33,781 nt of DNA from an uncultured Bacteroidales bacterium (lineage in GTDB: Bacteria > Bacteroidota > Bacteroidia > Bacteroidales > UBA932): contig CALVDT010000091.1 in NCBI GenBank assembly GCA_944326385.1, positions 1-33,781 of the forward strand. Direction: 5' to 3'. A program made the position numbers and the translations under genes. Below the pieces are notes generated by a model. It did not search any database. It was not told the origin of the DNA and worked only from the letters and a program-made list of their open reading frames with translations. Shown one piece after another: positions 17,365-25,248 of the stretch. The first letter of the stretch is position 1. Every line of letters starts with the position of its first letter.

Positions 17365-19290
17365 ATGTATAAGGTTTGCACCGTCGTGTTTCTTCTGGCA
17401 GTCCTGACAGGCTGTCATCCTGAAGTGAAAGTCCTGGAGAATCCTCTTGTCGAGGCATCCACCAATTCCATTGCAGATGTTAAAAGAATAGAGTTGTCGG
17501 ATTCTGCCACGGTATTGACCATGACAGTCTCGACAAGTGCCATGACACTTTCGCTTGAAAAAGGGACGGCAATCATAGCGGAAGGGGAGGAGTTCGGAGT
17601 TAAAGGTTTTGAAGGCGTTCCGGATGATTTGCGCTACCGTATTCCGGAATCAGGGGTCGGTGAGTTCGGGCTTGTCTTCGGAAAGATCCCGGAAGAGGCT
17701 GATGCCATAGACCTGAAATTAAGGCTCAACGGCAGGGACGTGATGTTGTACGGGATAGATCTTGCAGGCAGGAAAAGATATGGTTTCCCGGAAGGCCTGC
17801 CTTCTTCCTTGAGGAAGGTCCGCAGGCATATGCCGTTGCCTGAACCTGTATTTGAATGCGGGGAAACAGAACTGACGTTGCACCTTCTGCATTACAGGAA
17901 GGAAGTGACCGGCAGCCTTGATGTGGTGGTCAAGTCATTGTTCGCAAATGAAACTTTCAGTCTGGATATAGATCCGGATACGGCGACGGCTGAGTGCAGA
18001 TTCATGCTTTACGGACCGGCATATGTCAGGATATACTCTGCCGGAGGAAACGGCAGCGCCTGGGTAGCTCCCGGTGACAAGGTGGATCTTTATCTGGATA
18101 TGAGACAGAGCGGAAGCTGGAGCAAGACCAGAGTCCTGAAATATTTCAGTGACGGAATGTCCCGCGATGAAAGGGATGAGAACCTCAGAAGACTGTCTGT
18201 CAGGAATATCTATGCTACAGGAAGGTACGGTGACTATACAAATGCAGTGGACAGCGATTCCTGGTGCGATCCCGAAGACCGCTACAGTCTGGCTCTTGGC
18301 TCTGACGGTGCCAGACTCTATGAAATGCCTTCCGGAGAATATGCGGATTATGTGATGTCAAGATACCGGTCTGTGGCCGACAGCATTGCCGCCGGCAGAC
18401 TCAGCAGGGCTACAAGGGAAATGCTCCTGATAACTCTCAGTCAGGAGACTCTGGATGCCATCGTCAATGGTGACAGGCTCAGGAATATGAATTGGCTTGA
18501 TGTCCGGGGCCTGACTGTACTCGATGTATGCAGGAAAAAGATAAAGCTGCCCCAGATAGACACCATGACAATCGCTGACTATGAGGCAGTGAAGGATATC
18601 GACCGCATCAACAGCCCTGAAATGCTTCTGGGAATGAAACTCGATGATTTTTCAGGCAGCATAAATTACAGTTACCCTTCAGTGGAGGATATCGCAGGAT
18701 TCAGTGAGGGCTTCATCCCGGATCTCAATTCCATCGCAGGCATGTCTTACAAAGCTGAAAACGCCGGACTTTCAGCAGCGGATTTCAGAATACTGGAGGG
18801 GATGGACAATCCTTTCTATCTTGAAGCCTTGAAGCTCATGCAGGAGAAGGCTGAAGATGCTCTTGCCGCCAAGGCAGTGATCCAGAAGACTCCCGATGCG
18901 GAAGGGGAGGCCTTGTTCGATGCGATCATAGCCCCGCATAAAGGCAAAGTGGTCCTGGTGGATTTCTGGAATACGTGGTGTAAGCCTTGCAGGGCGGCGA
19001 TAGGTGCTATGGAGCCTCTAAAGAAGACAGAACTGGCAAGTGATGATCTTGTCTGGATTTACATTGCCGATGAAACTTCCCCTGAGAGACAGTACAGGAT
19101 GATGATACCTTCGATTGAGGGGCTTCATTATTATCTGACTCTGGACCAGAAGAGGCATGTAGCCGCTAAATTCGGAATAACGGAGATTCCTGCATATGTG
19201 CTTGTGGACAAGGATGGAACTTATGTACTCAGGAATGATTTCGTCCGCGACAGAGATCTGATGGTGCGGACAATACGTGAACTGCTCTGA
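17365..19290 (+). CDS. Lipoprotein with C-terminal thioredoxin (TlpA/ResA-like) domain
   Basis: A 641-residue predicted lipoprotein: MYKVCTVVFLLAVLTGC gives a 16-residue signal peptide and lipidated Cys17. Residues to about 520 show no motif I can name, but contain beta-rich blocks and a VAPGDKVDLYLDM segment like that of other Bacteroidetes thioredoxin-domain lipoproteins. The C-terminal ~115 residues are a thioredoxin-like domain with KGKVVLVDFWNTWCKPC (redox pair C539/C542) and the cis-proline loop EIPAYVLVDKDG. A periplasmic thiol-disulfide role is inferred. The start is the ATG that makes the signal peptide; the longer frame from a GTG at 17308 begins inside the leader hairpin. Followed by its own terminator. 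Confidence 0.8.
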   Translation: MYKVCTVVFLLAVLTGCHPEVKVLENPLVEASTNSIADVKRIELSDSATVLTMTVSTSAMTLSLEKGTAIIAEGEEFGVKGFEGVPDDLRYRIPESGVGEFGLVFGKIPEEADAIDLKLRLNGRDVMLYGIDLAGRKRYGFPEGLPSSLRKVRRHMPLPEPVFECGETELTLHLLHYRKEVTGSLDVVVKSLFANETFSLDIDPDTATAECRFMLYGPAYVRIYSAGGNGSAWVAPGDKVDLYLDMRQSGSWSKTRVLKYFSDGMSRDERDENLRRLSVRNIYATGRYGDYTNAVDSDSWCDPEDRYSLALGSDGARLYEMPSGEYADYVMSRYRSVADSIAAGRLSRATREMLLITLSQETLDAIVNGDRLRNMNWLDVRGLTVLDVCRKKIKLPQIDTMTIADYEAVKDIDRINSPEMLLGMKLDDFSGSINYSYPSVEDIAGFSEGFIPDLNSIAGMSYKAENAGLSAADFRILEGMDNPFYLEALKLMQEKAEDALAAKAVIQKTPDAEGEALFDAIIAPHKGKVVLVDFWNTWCKPCRAAIGAMEPLKKTELASDDLVWIYIADETSPERQYRMMIPSIEGLHYYLTLDQKRHVAAKFGITEIPAYVLVDKDGTYVLRNDFVRDRDLMVRTIRELL

Positions 19291-19323
19291 GGTTTTCCAG
19301 TGAGTATGTAACGGACTGAAGAT

Positions 19324-19364
19324 GTCCCGGAAGAATCTTTTCTGGGACGATTTTACCTTTTTTT
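19324..19364 (+). terminator. Terminator of the thioredoxin-lipoprotein gene
   Basis: An 11-bp stem (19324-19334 with 19338-19348, two G-U pairs) closed by a 3-base loop is followed by T4 and then T7 (19358-19364). It starts 33 bases after the stop codon. It separates this gene from the next two. Confidence 0.75.
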
Positions 19365-19401
19365 GGGGAAGATTGTTCGGGTGGGATCGGCGGGAATTCT
19401 T

Positions 19402-19409
19402 TAAATTTG
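19402..19409 (+). promoter_or_regulatory. -7 element for the BF3164-like/TolC-like pair
   Basis: TAAATTTG matches TAnnTTTG. The -33 region has only weak candidates. The ATG at 19414 would be at or before the transcription start, so the ATG at 19438 is the better start for the next gene. Confidence 0.55.
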
Positions 19410-19437
19410 CGGCATGAGAATCAGATGTTGCACTGAA

Positions 19438-20121
19438 ATGAAGAAAATGTCTCGTCTGGCAGTATTGGTACTGTCTTTTATCTTGTTCTCATGCAGCGGA
19501 CCGAAGATGGAAGCGGAATACGCCATGCCTGAATTCAAGGAAGAAACATCGGCCGAATTCACTATCCTGTCTGAGGAACTGTTCGGGATTAACGGGATAG
19601 CAGATCTCTTCGTGATAGGAGACTATGTGGTAGTCGGGGCTTACATCATCTACAATGATGCTATCACGTCTGTCTCCCCGGATGGCCGGAAGATGGTCAT
19701 CGGGACAAGGTGGGGAGGAATCATGGAGATTTATTCCTTGAAGGACAGTATCAGGCTTGAAACGACGAGATATTTCATAGAACCGGATTTCATAGCGCAT
19801 CAGGGCTGGGGTGAAATGACGGAGAATTCGAGATTCGGGTTTATCGACATCGATGTTACGGATAACCTTGTATATACAGTCATTGATGGAGAGACATATC
19901 CGCTGAGAAGCAAAGGCGATTATTCCGAAGACCGGAAAAAGCACGGTAACAATATCAGCATTTTCGATTGGAACGGTCATCCTGTCAGAAGGATAATGAC
20001 GGACTATGCAATCAGGAAATTCGCTGTCGACCGGGAGGCACATATGGCATACGCGGTAGTCGTGGATTCACTGAAGAGACCGTATCTCGGGCGGATAGAC
20101 ATAGGGGCGGATGAAAAATAA
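19438..20121 (+). CDS. BF3164-like (TolB-like) lipoprotein, apparently shortened
   Basis: A 227-residue predicted lipoprotein (MKKMSRLAVLVLSFILFSC, Cys19). The C-terminal half resembles the closing blades of the BF3164 family of Bacteroidetes beta-propeller lipoproteins: SVSPDGRKMVIGTRWGGIMEIYSL, then NNISIFDWNGHPVRRIMTDYAIRKFAVD and a final AYAVVVDSLKRPYLGRID. From my knowledge of the family, members usually have about 330-400 residues. Here an opening blade (ELFGINGIADLFVIGDYVVVGA) runs straight into a late blade at about residues 69-72, with roughly 100-130 residues missing. The frame is open, with no stop or frameshift. tolC-like follows after 15 bases. Function of the family is unknown. 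Confidence 0.65.
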   Translation: MKKMSRLAVLVLSFILFSCSGPKMEAEYAMPEFKEETSAEFTILSEELFGINGIADLFVIGDYVVVGAYIIYNDAITSVSPDGRKMVIGTRWGGIMEIYSLKDSIRLETTRYFIEPDFIAHQGWGEMTENSRFGFIDIDVTDNLVYTVIDGETYPLRSKGDYSEDRKKHGNNISIFDWNGHPVRRIMTDYAIRKFAVDREAHMAYAVVVDSLKRPYLGRIDIGADEK

Positions 20122-20136
20122 TCCCTAAATTCGAAT

Positions 20137-21378
20137 ATGCGTTTTTTCAGGATAAATACCGGGATGGTTCTTGCAGGAGCATTATTTTCCTGCCTGTTTC
20201 TTCCGATTGCATCCCAGGCTCAGACCAGGATGACGCTGGATGAGGCTATCGGGGTGGCAAGAACCAGTTCTGTGGCGGCACTCGAGGCCAAGGCATCATT
20301 TGTTTCAAGCTACTGGGCATGGCGGTCATACAAGGCGAGCCGTCTGCCGTCGCTGAATCTTTACGGCAATCTGGCTTCATTCGACCGCTCACTGCGTCAG
20401 CTTCAGAATTTCGAGACCGGAGAGCTGGTCTATACCGGCAATTACAACATGCAGAACAGTATCGGACTGTCCATCAGCCAGAACATAGGATTTACCGGAG
20501 GCCGGCTTTCCATTTACACGGACCTTTCGAGGATAGACCAGTTCGGAGTGGATGCGGGAAAGACCTGGTATGCACAGCCTGTCACTCTTTACTATGAGCA
20601 GCCTTTGCTTGCATACAACAGGTTCAAATGGGAAAAGAAGATATCCCCCAGGCAGTACGAACGGGCGAAGAGGGTGTATACCCTGCTCGGGTTCGATGAG
20701 AAATTCGAAATCGAGACAGTGACTGAAGACGTGCTGCCTGACATAAGGATGGATTATGACTTGGTGATGGCCAAGGCTCTGGAGAATTCCTCGTTCAGGC
20801 TGGAAAACGAGATTGAAATGCTTACGGCGGAATCCGATATAGCCCAGGCCAAAGCGGACCGTGGAGCTTCGGTCTCCATCGGGGCGAAGTTCGGACTTTC
20901 TAATTCCGATGCTGTACTGCGGAAAACATACGGAAATCTTCTGGATCAGGAAGTCGTGGGAATAACATTCAGCATCCCGATCTTCGACTGGGGCATGGGA
21001 AAAGGCCGTGTCAAGGAAGCAGAAGCCAAGGCTGCCGTCATCAAGGCTCAGGTCGAACAGTCTGAAAATGACTACCGCAGGAATATATTCACTGCGGTAG
21101 GCCAGTTCAACAGCCAGAGGCAGCAATGCATGGCTTCGGCACGGGCGGAAAGCATAGCACAGGAAAGGTACAGCCTGGTTATGGAGAGATTCCGCTCAGG
21201 TTCGGTATCCGTGACAGATCTGAATACGGCCAGAAGCGAATGCGACGAGGCCTTCAGGAACTATATTGACGATCTGATGAATTTCTGGAACTATTATTAT
21301 TCCTTGAGGAAACTTACCTTGTATGATTTCATTGCCGGGAAGGACATTGATGTGAATGTCGAGGAACTTGCAGAATGA
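20137..21378 (+). CDS. TolC-family outer membrane protein lacking one helical hairpin
   Basis: Outer membrane efflux family protein (413 residues; usual length about 480-500). A signal peptide ends at ASQA (residue 28), then come MTLDEAIGVARTSSV and two TolC repeats. Repeat 2 is complete: SIPIFDWGMGKGRVKEAEAKAA, then a long coiled coil of about 110 residues to YYYSLRKLTLYDF. Repeat 1 should have a matching hairpin after RFKWEKKISPRQYERAKRVY, but at residues 181-183 it jumps to LLGFDEKFEIE, the segment normally found after the hairpin. About 85 residues are thus absent in frame. TolC-type proteins form trimeric channels with an adaptor and inner membrane pump, and no such gene lies beside it. 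The product may not form a normal channel. Confidence 0.85.
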   Translation: MRFFRINTGMVLAGALFSCLFLPIASQAQTRMTLDEAIGVARTSSVAALEAKASFVSSYWAWRSYKASRLPSLNLYGNLASFDRSLRQLQNFETGELVYTGNYNMQNSIGLSISQNIGFTGGRLSIYTDLSRIDQFGVDAGKTWYAQPVTLYYEQPLLAYNRFKWEKKISPRQYERAKRVYTLLGFDEKFEIETVTEDVLPDIRMDYDLVMAKALENSSFRLENEIEMLTAESDIAQAKADRGASVSIGAKFGLSNSDAVLRKTYGNLLDQEVVGITFSIPIFDWGMGKGRVKEAEAKAAVIKAQVEQSENDYRRNIFTAVGQFNSQRQQCMASARAESIAQERYSLVMERFRSGSVSVTDLNTARSECDEAFRNYIDDLMNFWNYYYSLRKLTLYDFIAGKDIDVNVEELAE

Positions 21379-21426
21379 TGGCCTGCATCAGACTTTAAGA
21401 CCTTAAACCGTACCTGTTATGCAAGG

Positions 21427-21894
21427 TCATTTTTCCAGCGTCCTGATCAGATTCACCATTTCTATGGCTGTGGTCATGGCATCGAAGCCTTTGTTCCCTG
21501 CTTTGGTTCCGGCCCTTTCCACCGCCTGTTCGATGGAGTCTGTGGTGAGTATGCCGAAGATGACAGGTATCCCGCATTCAAGTCCCACATGTGCAATTCC
21601 TTTCGTGGCCTCGTTCGCCACCATGTCGAAGTGAGGCGTGGCACCTCTTATGACAGCTCCCAGGCATACGACGGCGTCATAATTCCCGGACTGTGCCATC
21701 ATTCTGGCTATGAGCGGGATTTCAAATGAGCCCGGCACCCATGCCACTTCGATGTCCTCTGCCGCTCCTCCGTGGCGGATAAATGAGTCTTCGGCCCCTC
21801 CGAGAAGCCTGGAGGTGATGAATTCGTTGAAACGTGCCGCAACTATGCCTATCTTCTGGCCTGCAGCGGAAAGATTTCCTTCAATTGTTTTCAT
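21427..21894 (-). CDS. ribH: 6,7-dimethyl-8-ribityllumazine synthase
   Basis: Penultimate enzyme of riboflavin synthesis: condenses 5-amino-6-ribitylamino-uracil with 3,4-dihydroxybutanone 4-phosphate. The 155-residue protein has the expected blocks: [49 protein letters not shown] (with the active-site His) and [17 protein letters not shown]. The ATG overlaps the ribBA stop by 4 bases (ATGA), which suggests coupled translation. Last gene of the riboswitch-controlled operon; the 3' end converges on the TolC-like gene with 48 bases between and only a weak hairpin. Confidence 0.97.
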   Translation of the reverse strand: MKTIEGNLSAAGQKIGIVAARFNEFITSRLLGGAEDSFIRHGGAAEDIEVAWVPGSFEIPLIARMMAQSGNYDAVVCLGAVIRGATPHFDMVANEATKGIAHVGLECGIPVIFGILTTDSIEQAVERAGTKAGNKGFDAMTTAIEMVNLIRTLEK

Positions 21895-23177
21895 ATCTGA
21901 TCTGTTTCTTGTTGATTTCTGTCATGCTGCCCCTTATCCTGTGAGGCTTCCGTTTTTCCGTAATCAGGGCTGCCGTTCCGGCTGAAATGCAGAAGATGCC
22001 CCATTTTCCTGTATTTGGTGTACATGTACATGAGGTTCTTTTCATTGCAGGTCATTTCTATCGGGTCCCGGCCTGCCACCTCTATGCCGTAATGATCCAG
22101 TCCGCTGATCTTCATCGGATTGTTTGTCATAAGGATGATTTTCCTGACCCCGAGATCCGACAGAATCGCAGCGCCTGCATCGTACTCGCGCATGTCGGAC
22201 GGGAAGCCCAGGGCGATATTCGCTTCCACGGTATCCATACCGCGGTCCTGCAGTTCATAGGCTTTCAGCTTGTTTATGAGCCCGATGCCTCTTCCTTCCT
22301 GCCGAAGATAAACCAATATGCCGCGCCCTGCCTTTTCTATCCTTCCGAGGGCTTCCGCCAGCTGTTCACCGCAGTCGCATCTGAGCGAGCCGAAGACATC
22401 GCCGGTCAGACATTCTGAATGCATCCTGCACAATACCGGCTCGTCCGTGGCGACATCTCCTTTCACAAGTGCCAGATGGTGTTCTCCGGTGATCCTGTTC
22501 ACATAGCCGTACATCCTGAAATTCCCGTATTTTGTAGGCAGCGGAACGTCCGTGACTTTCTCCATCCATTTTTCAGTATGTTTCCGGTACATGATCAGGC
22601 TTTCTACCGTGATGATTTTCAGACCATGCCTGCCGGCAAAGTCCATGAGTTCCTCCGTACGCATCATGGTCCCGTCTTCACGCATGATTTCACAGCACAG
22701 TCCGCATTCTTCCAGTCCGGCCAGTTTCATCAGGTCCACGGTAGCTTCCGTGTGTCCTTTGCGTTCCAGGACTCCGCCAGGCTTGGCTTCCAGAGGGAAC
22801 ATATGCCCCGGTCTGCGGAAATCTTCCGGGCGTGCATCTGGATCCGTACATTTGATTGCGGTGACAGATCTCTCCGCAGCTGATATGCCGGTCGTGGTGG
22901 ATATGTGGTCGATGGATACGGTGAATGCTGTACAATGATTGTCTGTATTTTCATTGACCATCTGCCTCAGTCCGAGCCTTGACGTCACTGCCGGACTCAT
23001 GGGCATGCAGATCAAGCCTTTCCCGTATGTGGCCATGAAGTTGACGTTGGCCGTGTCTGCGTAGCGGGCTGCGCAGATCAGGTCGCCTTCGTTCTCCCTG
23101 CCGGGGTCATCGATGACCACCACGAGCTTTCCTTTTTTCAGATCTGCTACAGCTTCTTCTATAGTATTGAATCCCAT
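21891..23177 (-). CDS. ribBA: Bifunctional DHBP synthase / GTP cyclohydrolase II
   Basis: Supplies both riboflavin precursors. The N-terminal RibB half ([15 protein letters not shown], later [13 protein letters not shown]) makes dihydroxybutanone phosphate from ribulose 5-phosphate. The C-terminal RibA half opens GTP: Zn ligands lie in the pattern [14 protein letters not shown], with [20 protein letters not shown] following. The 428 residues end in a hydrophilic tail of about 35 (after [10 protein letters not shown]) not typical of the catalytic core. The start giving [10 protein letters not shown] is 40 bases after ribE. An upstream GTG would add 11 residues without family support. Confidence 0.96.
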   Translation of the reverse strand: MGFNTIEEAVADLKKGKLVVVIDDPGRENEGDLICAARYADTANVNFMATYGKGLICMPMSPAVTSRLGLRQMVNENTDNHCTAFTVSIDHISTTTGISAAERSVTAIKCTDPDARPEDFRRPGHMFPLEAKPGGVLERKGHTEATVDLMKLAGLEECGLCCEIMREDGTMMRTEELMDFAGRHGLKIITVESLIMYRKHTEKWMEKVTDVPLPTKYGNFRMYGYVNRITGEHHLALVKGDVATDEPVLCRMHSECLTGDVFGSLRCDCGEQLAEALGRIEKAGRGILVYLRQEGRGIGLINKLKAYELQDRGMDTVEANIALGFPSDMREYDAGAAILSDLGVRKIILMTNNPMKISGLDHYGIEVAGRDPIEMTCNEKNLMYMYTKYRKMGHLLHFSRNGSPDYGKTEASQDKGQHDRNQQETDQI

Positions 23178-23217
23178 AATATTGTTTTTTCCATTCCTTG
23201 CGGACACCACTGTCCTG

Positions 23218-23868
23218 TTAAAATCCGTTTTCTGCCAGGAAGTCCAATGTCAGCCCGCCGCCGTTCTTCTTTCCGCTGTCTGCTGGAAAATTCATCAGCC
23301 TCTCCACGTATCTGGCCAGCATGTCCACTTCCAGATTGACTCTTGCCCCTGGATGAAGCCGCCCCAATGTAGTGTTTTCCGCGGTATGCGGGATGATGGA
23401 TACAGTCAGGCACATATCATCTGCACCGGCTACAGTAAGGCTCACTCCGTCCACTGTAACAGAACCTTTTACAGCTACATATCGCAGCACTTCCTGCGGA
23501 GCTGATATCTTCATCAATATCGCGATTCCGTCTCCGGTCATGGATACGACCTCCCCGCAGGCGTCTACATGGCCCGAGACGATGTGCCCGCCGAAACGGC
23601 CGCTGCACAGCATCGCCCTTTCCAGGTTCACTTTAGACCCGGGTCTGAGTTTTCCCAATGATGTCCTCCTGAGTGTTTCAGGCATGGCATCGGCAGTGAA
23701 GTGTCCTGCTCCGGGTGTTACTGTCAGGCAGACACCGTTCACTGCTATGCTGTCTCCTGTCTGCGTCCCTTCAAGGACCTTTTCCGCTTCTATGTCCAAT
23801 ACGGTCCCTGAGGCTCCCCCGCGGATGTACCGTACTGTTCCTGTCTCTTCTATTATTCCTGTAAACAT
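23218..23868 (-). CDS. ribE: Riboflavin synthase (alpha chain)
   Basis: Last step: dismutates two 6,7-dimethyl-8-ribityllumazine molecules into riboflavin and the RibA/D pathway intermediate. Two tandem lumazine-binding barrels are visible. The first begins with the diagnostic MFTGIIEETGTV and contains SIAVNGVCLTV. The second has GGHIVSGHVDACGEV and VTVDGVSLTV. Length 216 residues. The ATG giving MFTGI starts 1 base after the ribD stop; an ATG 12 bases earlier overlaps ribD and would add only MNTD. Named ribE as in most Bacteroidetes annotations (ribC in E. coli). Confidence 0.96.
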   Translation of the reverse strand: MFTGIIEETGTVRYIRGGASGTVLDIEAEKVLEGTQTGDSIAVNGVCLTVTPGAGHFTADAMPETLRRTSLGKLRPGSKVNLERAMLCSGRFGGHIVSGHVDACGEVVSMTGDGIAILMKISAPQEVLRYVAVKGSVTVDGVSLTVAGADDMCLTVSIIPHTAENTTLGRLHPGARVNLEVDMLARYVERLMNFPADSGKKNGGGLTLDFLAENGF

Positions 23869-23869
23869 A

Positions 23870-24988
23870 TCAGTATTCATTTACCCTGGATTCCTTGAAT
23901 CCGTGAAACAGCCAGTCAGTCCCGCATCGGGTCACGGATTCCACTTCCATTCGTACCGCATCCGACATTTTCAAGAATCCGCTTCCGCCTACAGGACATT
24001 TTGCCTGTTCGCCGCCTATTATTCCGGGTGCTACGAATATATAATATTCATCCACAAGCCCATCTCTGACCATACTCCAGTTCAGACCTGCCCCTCCTTC
24101 AAGAAGGACGGAGTCAATACCCATTGAGCCCAGTTTTCCCGTCAGGTCGAGCATATCCACTTTGCCATCCTGGTCGTGACTGCATTCCACTGTCTGTACT
24201 CCGCATGATTTCAGGGCATCAAGCCGTTCCGCAGGTGCGGCATCCGTGTGTGCCAGTATGGTACGGTATTCTTTCGAAGTCCGGGCAATGGCAGAGCTGC
24301 ATGATAAGGAGGCATGCGAATCGGCAATGATCCTTACAGGCTGTCTCATCCCCTCTGTCCGGCAGTTCAGCATGGGATCATCTGTTTCTACAGTGCCTTT
24401 CCCGGCCATTATCCCCATATACCTTCCTCTCATTTCATGAACCATGCGTCTGGATTCTTCGCAGCTGACCCATCTCGAATCTCCTGATGCCGCCGCTATG
24501 TGCCCGTCCATGGTCATGGCATATTTCATGACTACCCAAGGCCTGCGTTCTGTGATGAATTTTATGAAGACCCTGTTGAGGTATCTTGCCCTGTCCTCGA
24601 ACAGCCCTGTCCGGACTTCAATGCCGTTTTCCTCCAGTATCTTTATTCCGCGGCCTGCCACCAGAGGGTTCGGGTCGGTCATGGCTATGATGACCTTTGC
24701 TATTCCGGCTTTGATGATGGCGGAAGTGCAGGGCGGCTGTTTGCCGAAGTGGCAGCAAGGCTCGAGGGTGACGTACATTGCAGCACCGGCAGGATCTTCC
24801 GTACAGGAGGCAAGGGCATCTGTCTCGGCATGCAGGCTTCCGCATTCCTTGTGCCATCCTTCAGCTATCACTCTGCCGTCCTTGACTATGACAGCGCCTA
24901 CCAGTGGATTCGGATTTACCTTTCCGAGTCCTTTCCTGGCGAGTTCCAGCGCCATGTCCATGTATTTCCTGTCTTCGTCCTTCCACAT
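23870..24988 (-). CDS. ribD: Bifunctional riboflavin deaminase/reductase
   Basis: Second and third steps of the pathway. The N-terminal cytidine-deaminase-like domain carries the zinc motif HAETDAL and PCCHFGKQPPC. The C-terminal reductase domain has KYAMTMDGHIAAASGDSRW, GKGTVETDDPML and a late LLEGGAGLNWSM. Length 372 residues. The ATG giving MWKDEDRKYMDMAL lies directly after the riboswitch hairpin; an upstream TTG in frame falls inside that hairpin and is rejected. First gene of ribD-ribE-ribBA-ribH, with very short or overlapping junctions. Confidence 0.96.
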   Translation of the reverse strand: MWKDEDRKYMDMALELARKGLGKVNPNPLVGAVIVKDGRVIAEGWHKECGSLHAETDALASCTEDPAGAAMYVTLEPCCHFGKQPPCTSAIIKAGIAKVIIAMTDPNPLVAGRGIKILEENGIEVRTGLFEDRARYLNRVFIKFITERRPWVVMKYAMTMDGHIAAASGDSRWVSCEESRRMVHEMRGRYMGIMAGKGTVETDDPMLNCRTEGMRQPVRIIADSHASLSCSSAIARTSKEYRTILAHTDAAPAERLDALKSCGVQTVECSHDQDGKVDMLDLTGKLGSMGIDSVLLEGGAGLNWSMVRDGLVDEYYIFVAPGIIGGEQAKCPVGGSGFLKMSDAVRMEVESVTRCGTDWLFHGFKESRVNEY

Positions 24989-24993
24989 AACTA

Positions 24994-25026
24994 AAATGCC
25001 CTGGTACAAATGTACTCAGGGCATTT
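24994..25026 (-). promoter_or_regulatory. Expression-platform hairpin of the FMN riboswitch
   Basis: AAATGCCCT (25018-25026 read on minus) pairs with AGGGCATTT (24994-25002), with an inner GTAC/GTAC stem. It ends 5 bases before the ribD ATG. The purine-rich AGGG, the only Shine-Dalgarno-like sequence, is buried in the stem. The T-tract after it is short, so control of translation start is more likely than termination. Confidence 0.65.
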
Positions 25027-25079
25027 CTATGTTCCTCGCATGTCTGTCGGGCTATACTGTCAATGACTGTCAGCCCTTT

Positions 25080-25192
25080 ATCTCTTCCATCCGGACTATA
25101 CCGTCGGTACCGGAATTCCACCGGTTCAGTCCCTGTTTCAAGGGAGTCGCGGACTTTCACCGCCGGTAGGGATTTTCACCCTGCCCTGAGAA
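25080..25192 (-). ncRNA. FMN riboswitch (RFN element)
   Basis: On the minus strand the conserved RFN blocks appear in order: CAGGGTGAAAATCCCTACC, GGCGGTGAAAGTCCGCGAC, a variable hairpin, GGTGGAATTCCGGTACCGAC and GGTATAGTCCGGATGGAAGA. The outer stem is formed by TTCTC with GAGA. The element binds FMN and lowers expression of riboflavin genes. It stands between its own promoter and ribD. A short hairpin (25049-25053 with 25072-25076) and a repeated ACTGTCA lie between aptamer and expression platform. Confidence 0.95.
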
Positions 25193-25202
25193 TTTATCGA
25201 GG

Positions 25203-25234
25203 CAAAAGTATTTATTTTTTCCGATAAATACAAA
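25203..25234 (-). promoter_or_regulatory. Promoter of the rib operon
   Basis: TTTG (25231-25234), 20 bp, then TACTTTTG (25203-25210) on the minus strand: a full match to the consensus. It begins just past the stop codon of the M16 protease gene, and the riboswitch aptamer starts about 10 bases after the -7 box. Confidence 0.8.
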
Positions 25235-25248
25235 TTATTGTACCGGCT

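Noticed and set aside
20126-20133. TAAATTCG as a separate promoter for the TolC-like gene
   Set aside because: One mismatch and only 3 bases before the ATG; the gene is better explained as co-transcribed with the lipoprotein 15 bases upstream.
20389-21126. 245-residue minus-strand open frame antisense to the TolC-like gene
   Set aside because: The plus-strand frame carries the signal peptide and TolC repeats; the antisense frame has no motif.
21379-21426. Terminator between the TolC-like gene and ribH
   Set aside because: Only an AT-rich TTTAA/TTAAA hairpin without a T-tract is present; too weak.
23372-24127. 251-residue plus-strand open frame across ribE and ribD
   Set aside because: It is antisense to two well-identified enzymes and crosses their junction; a shadow frame.
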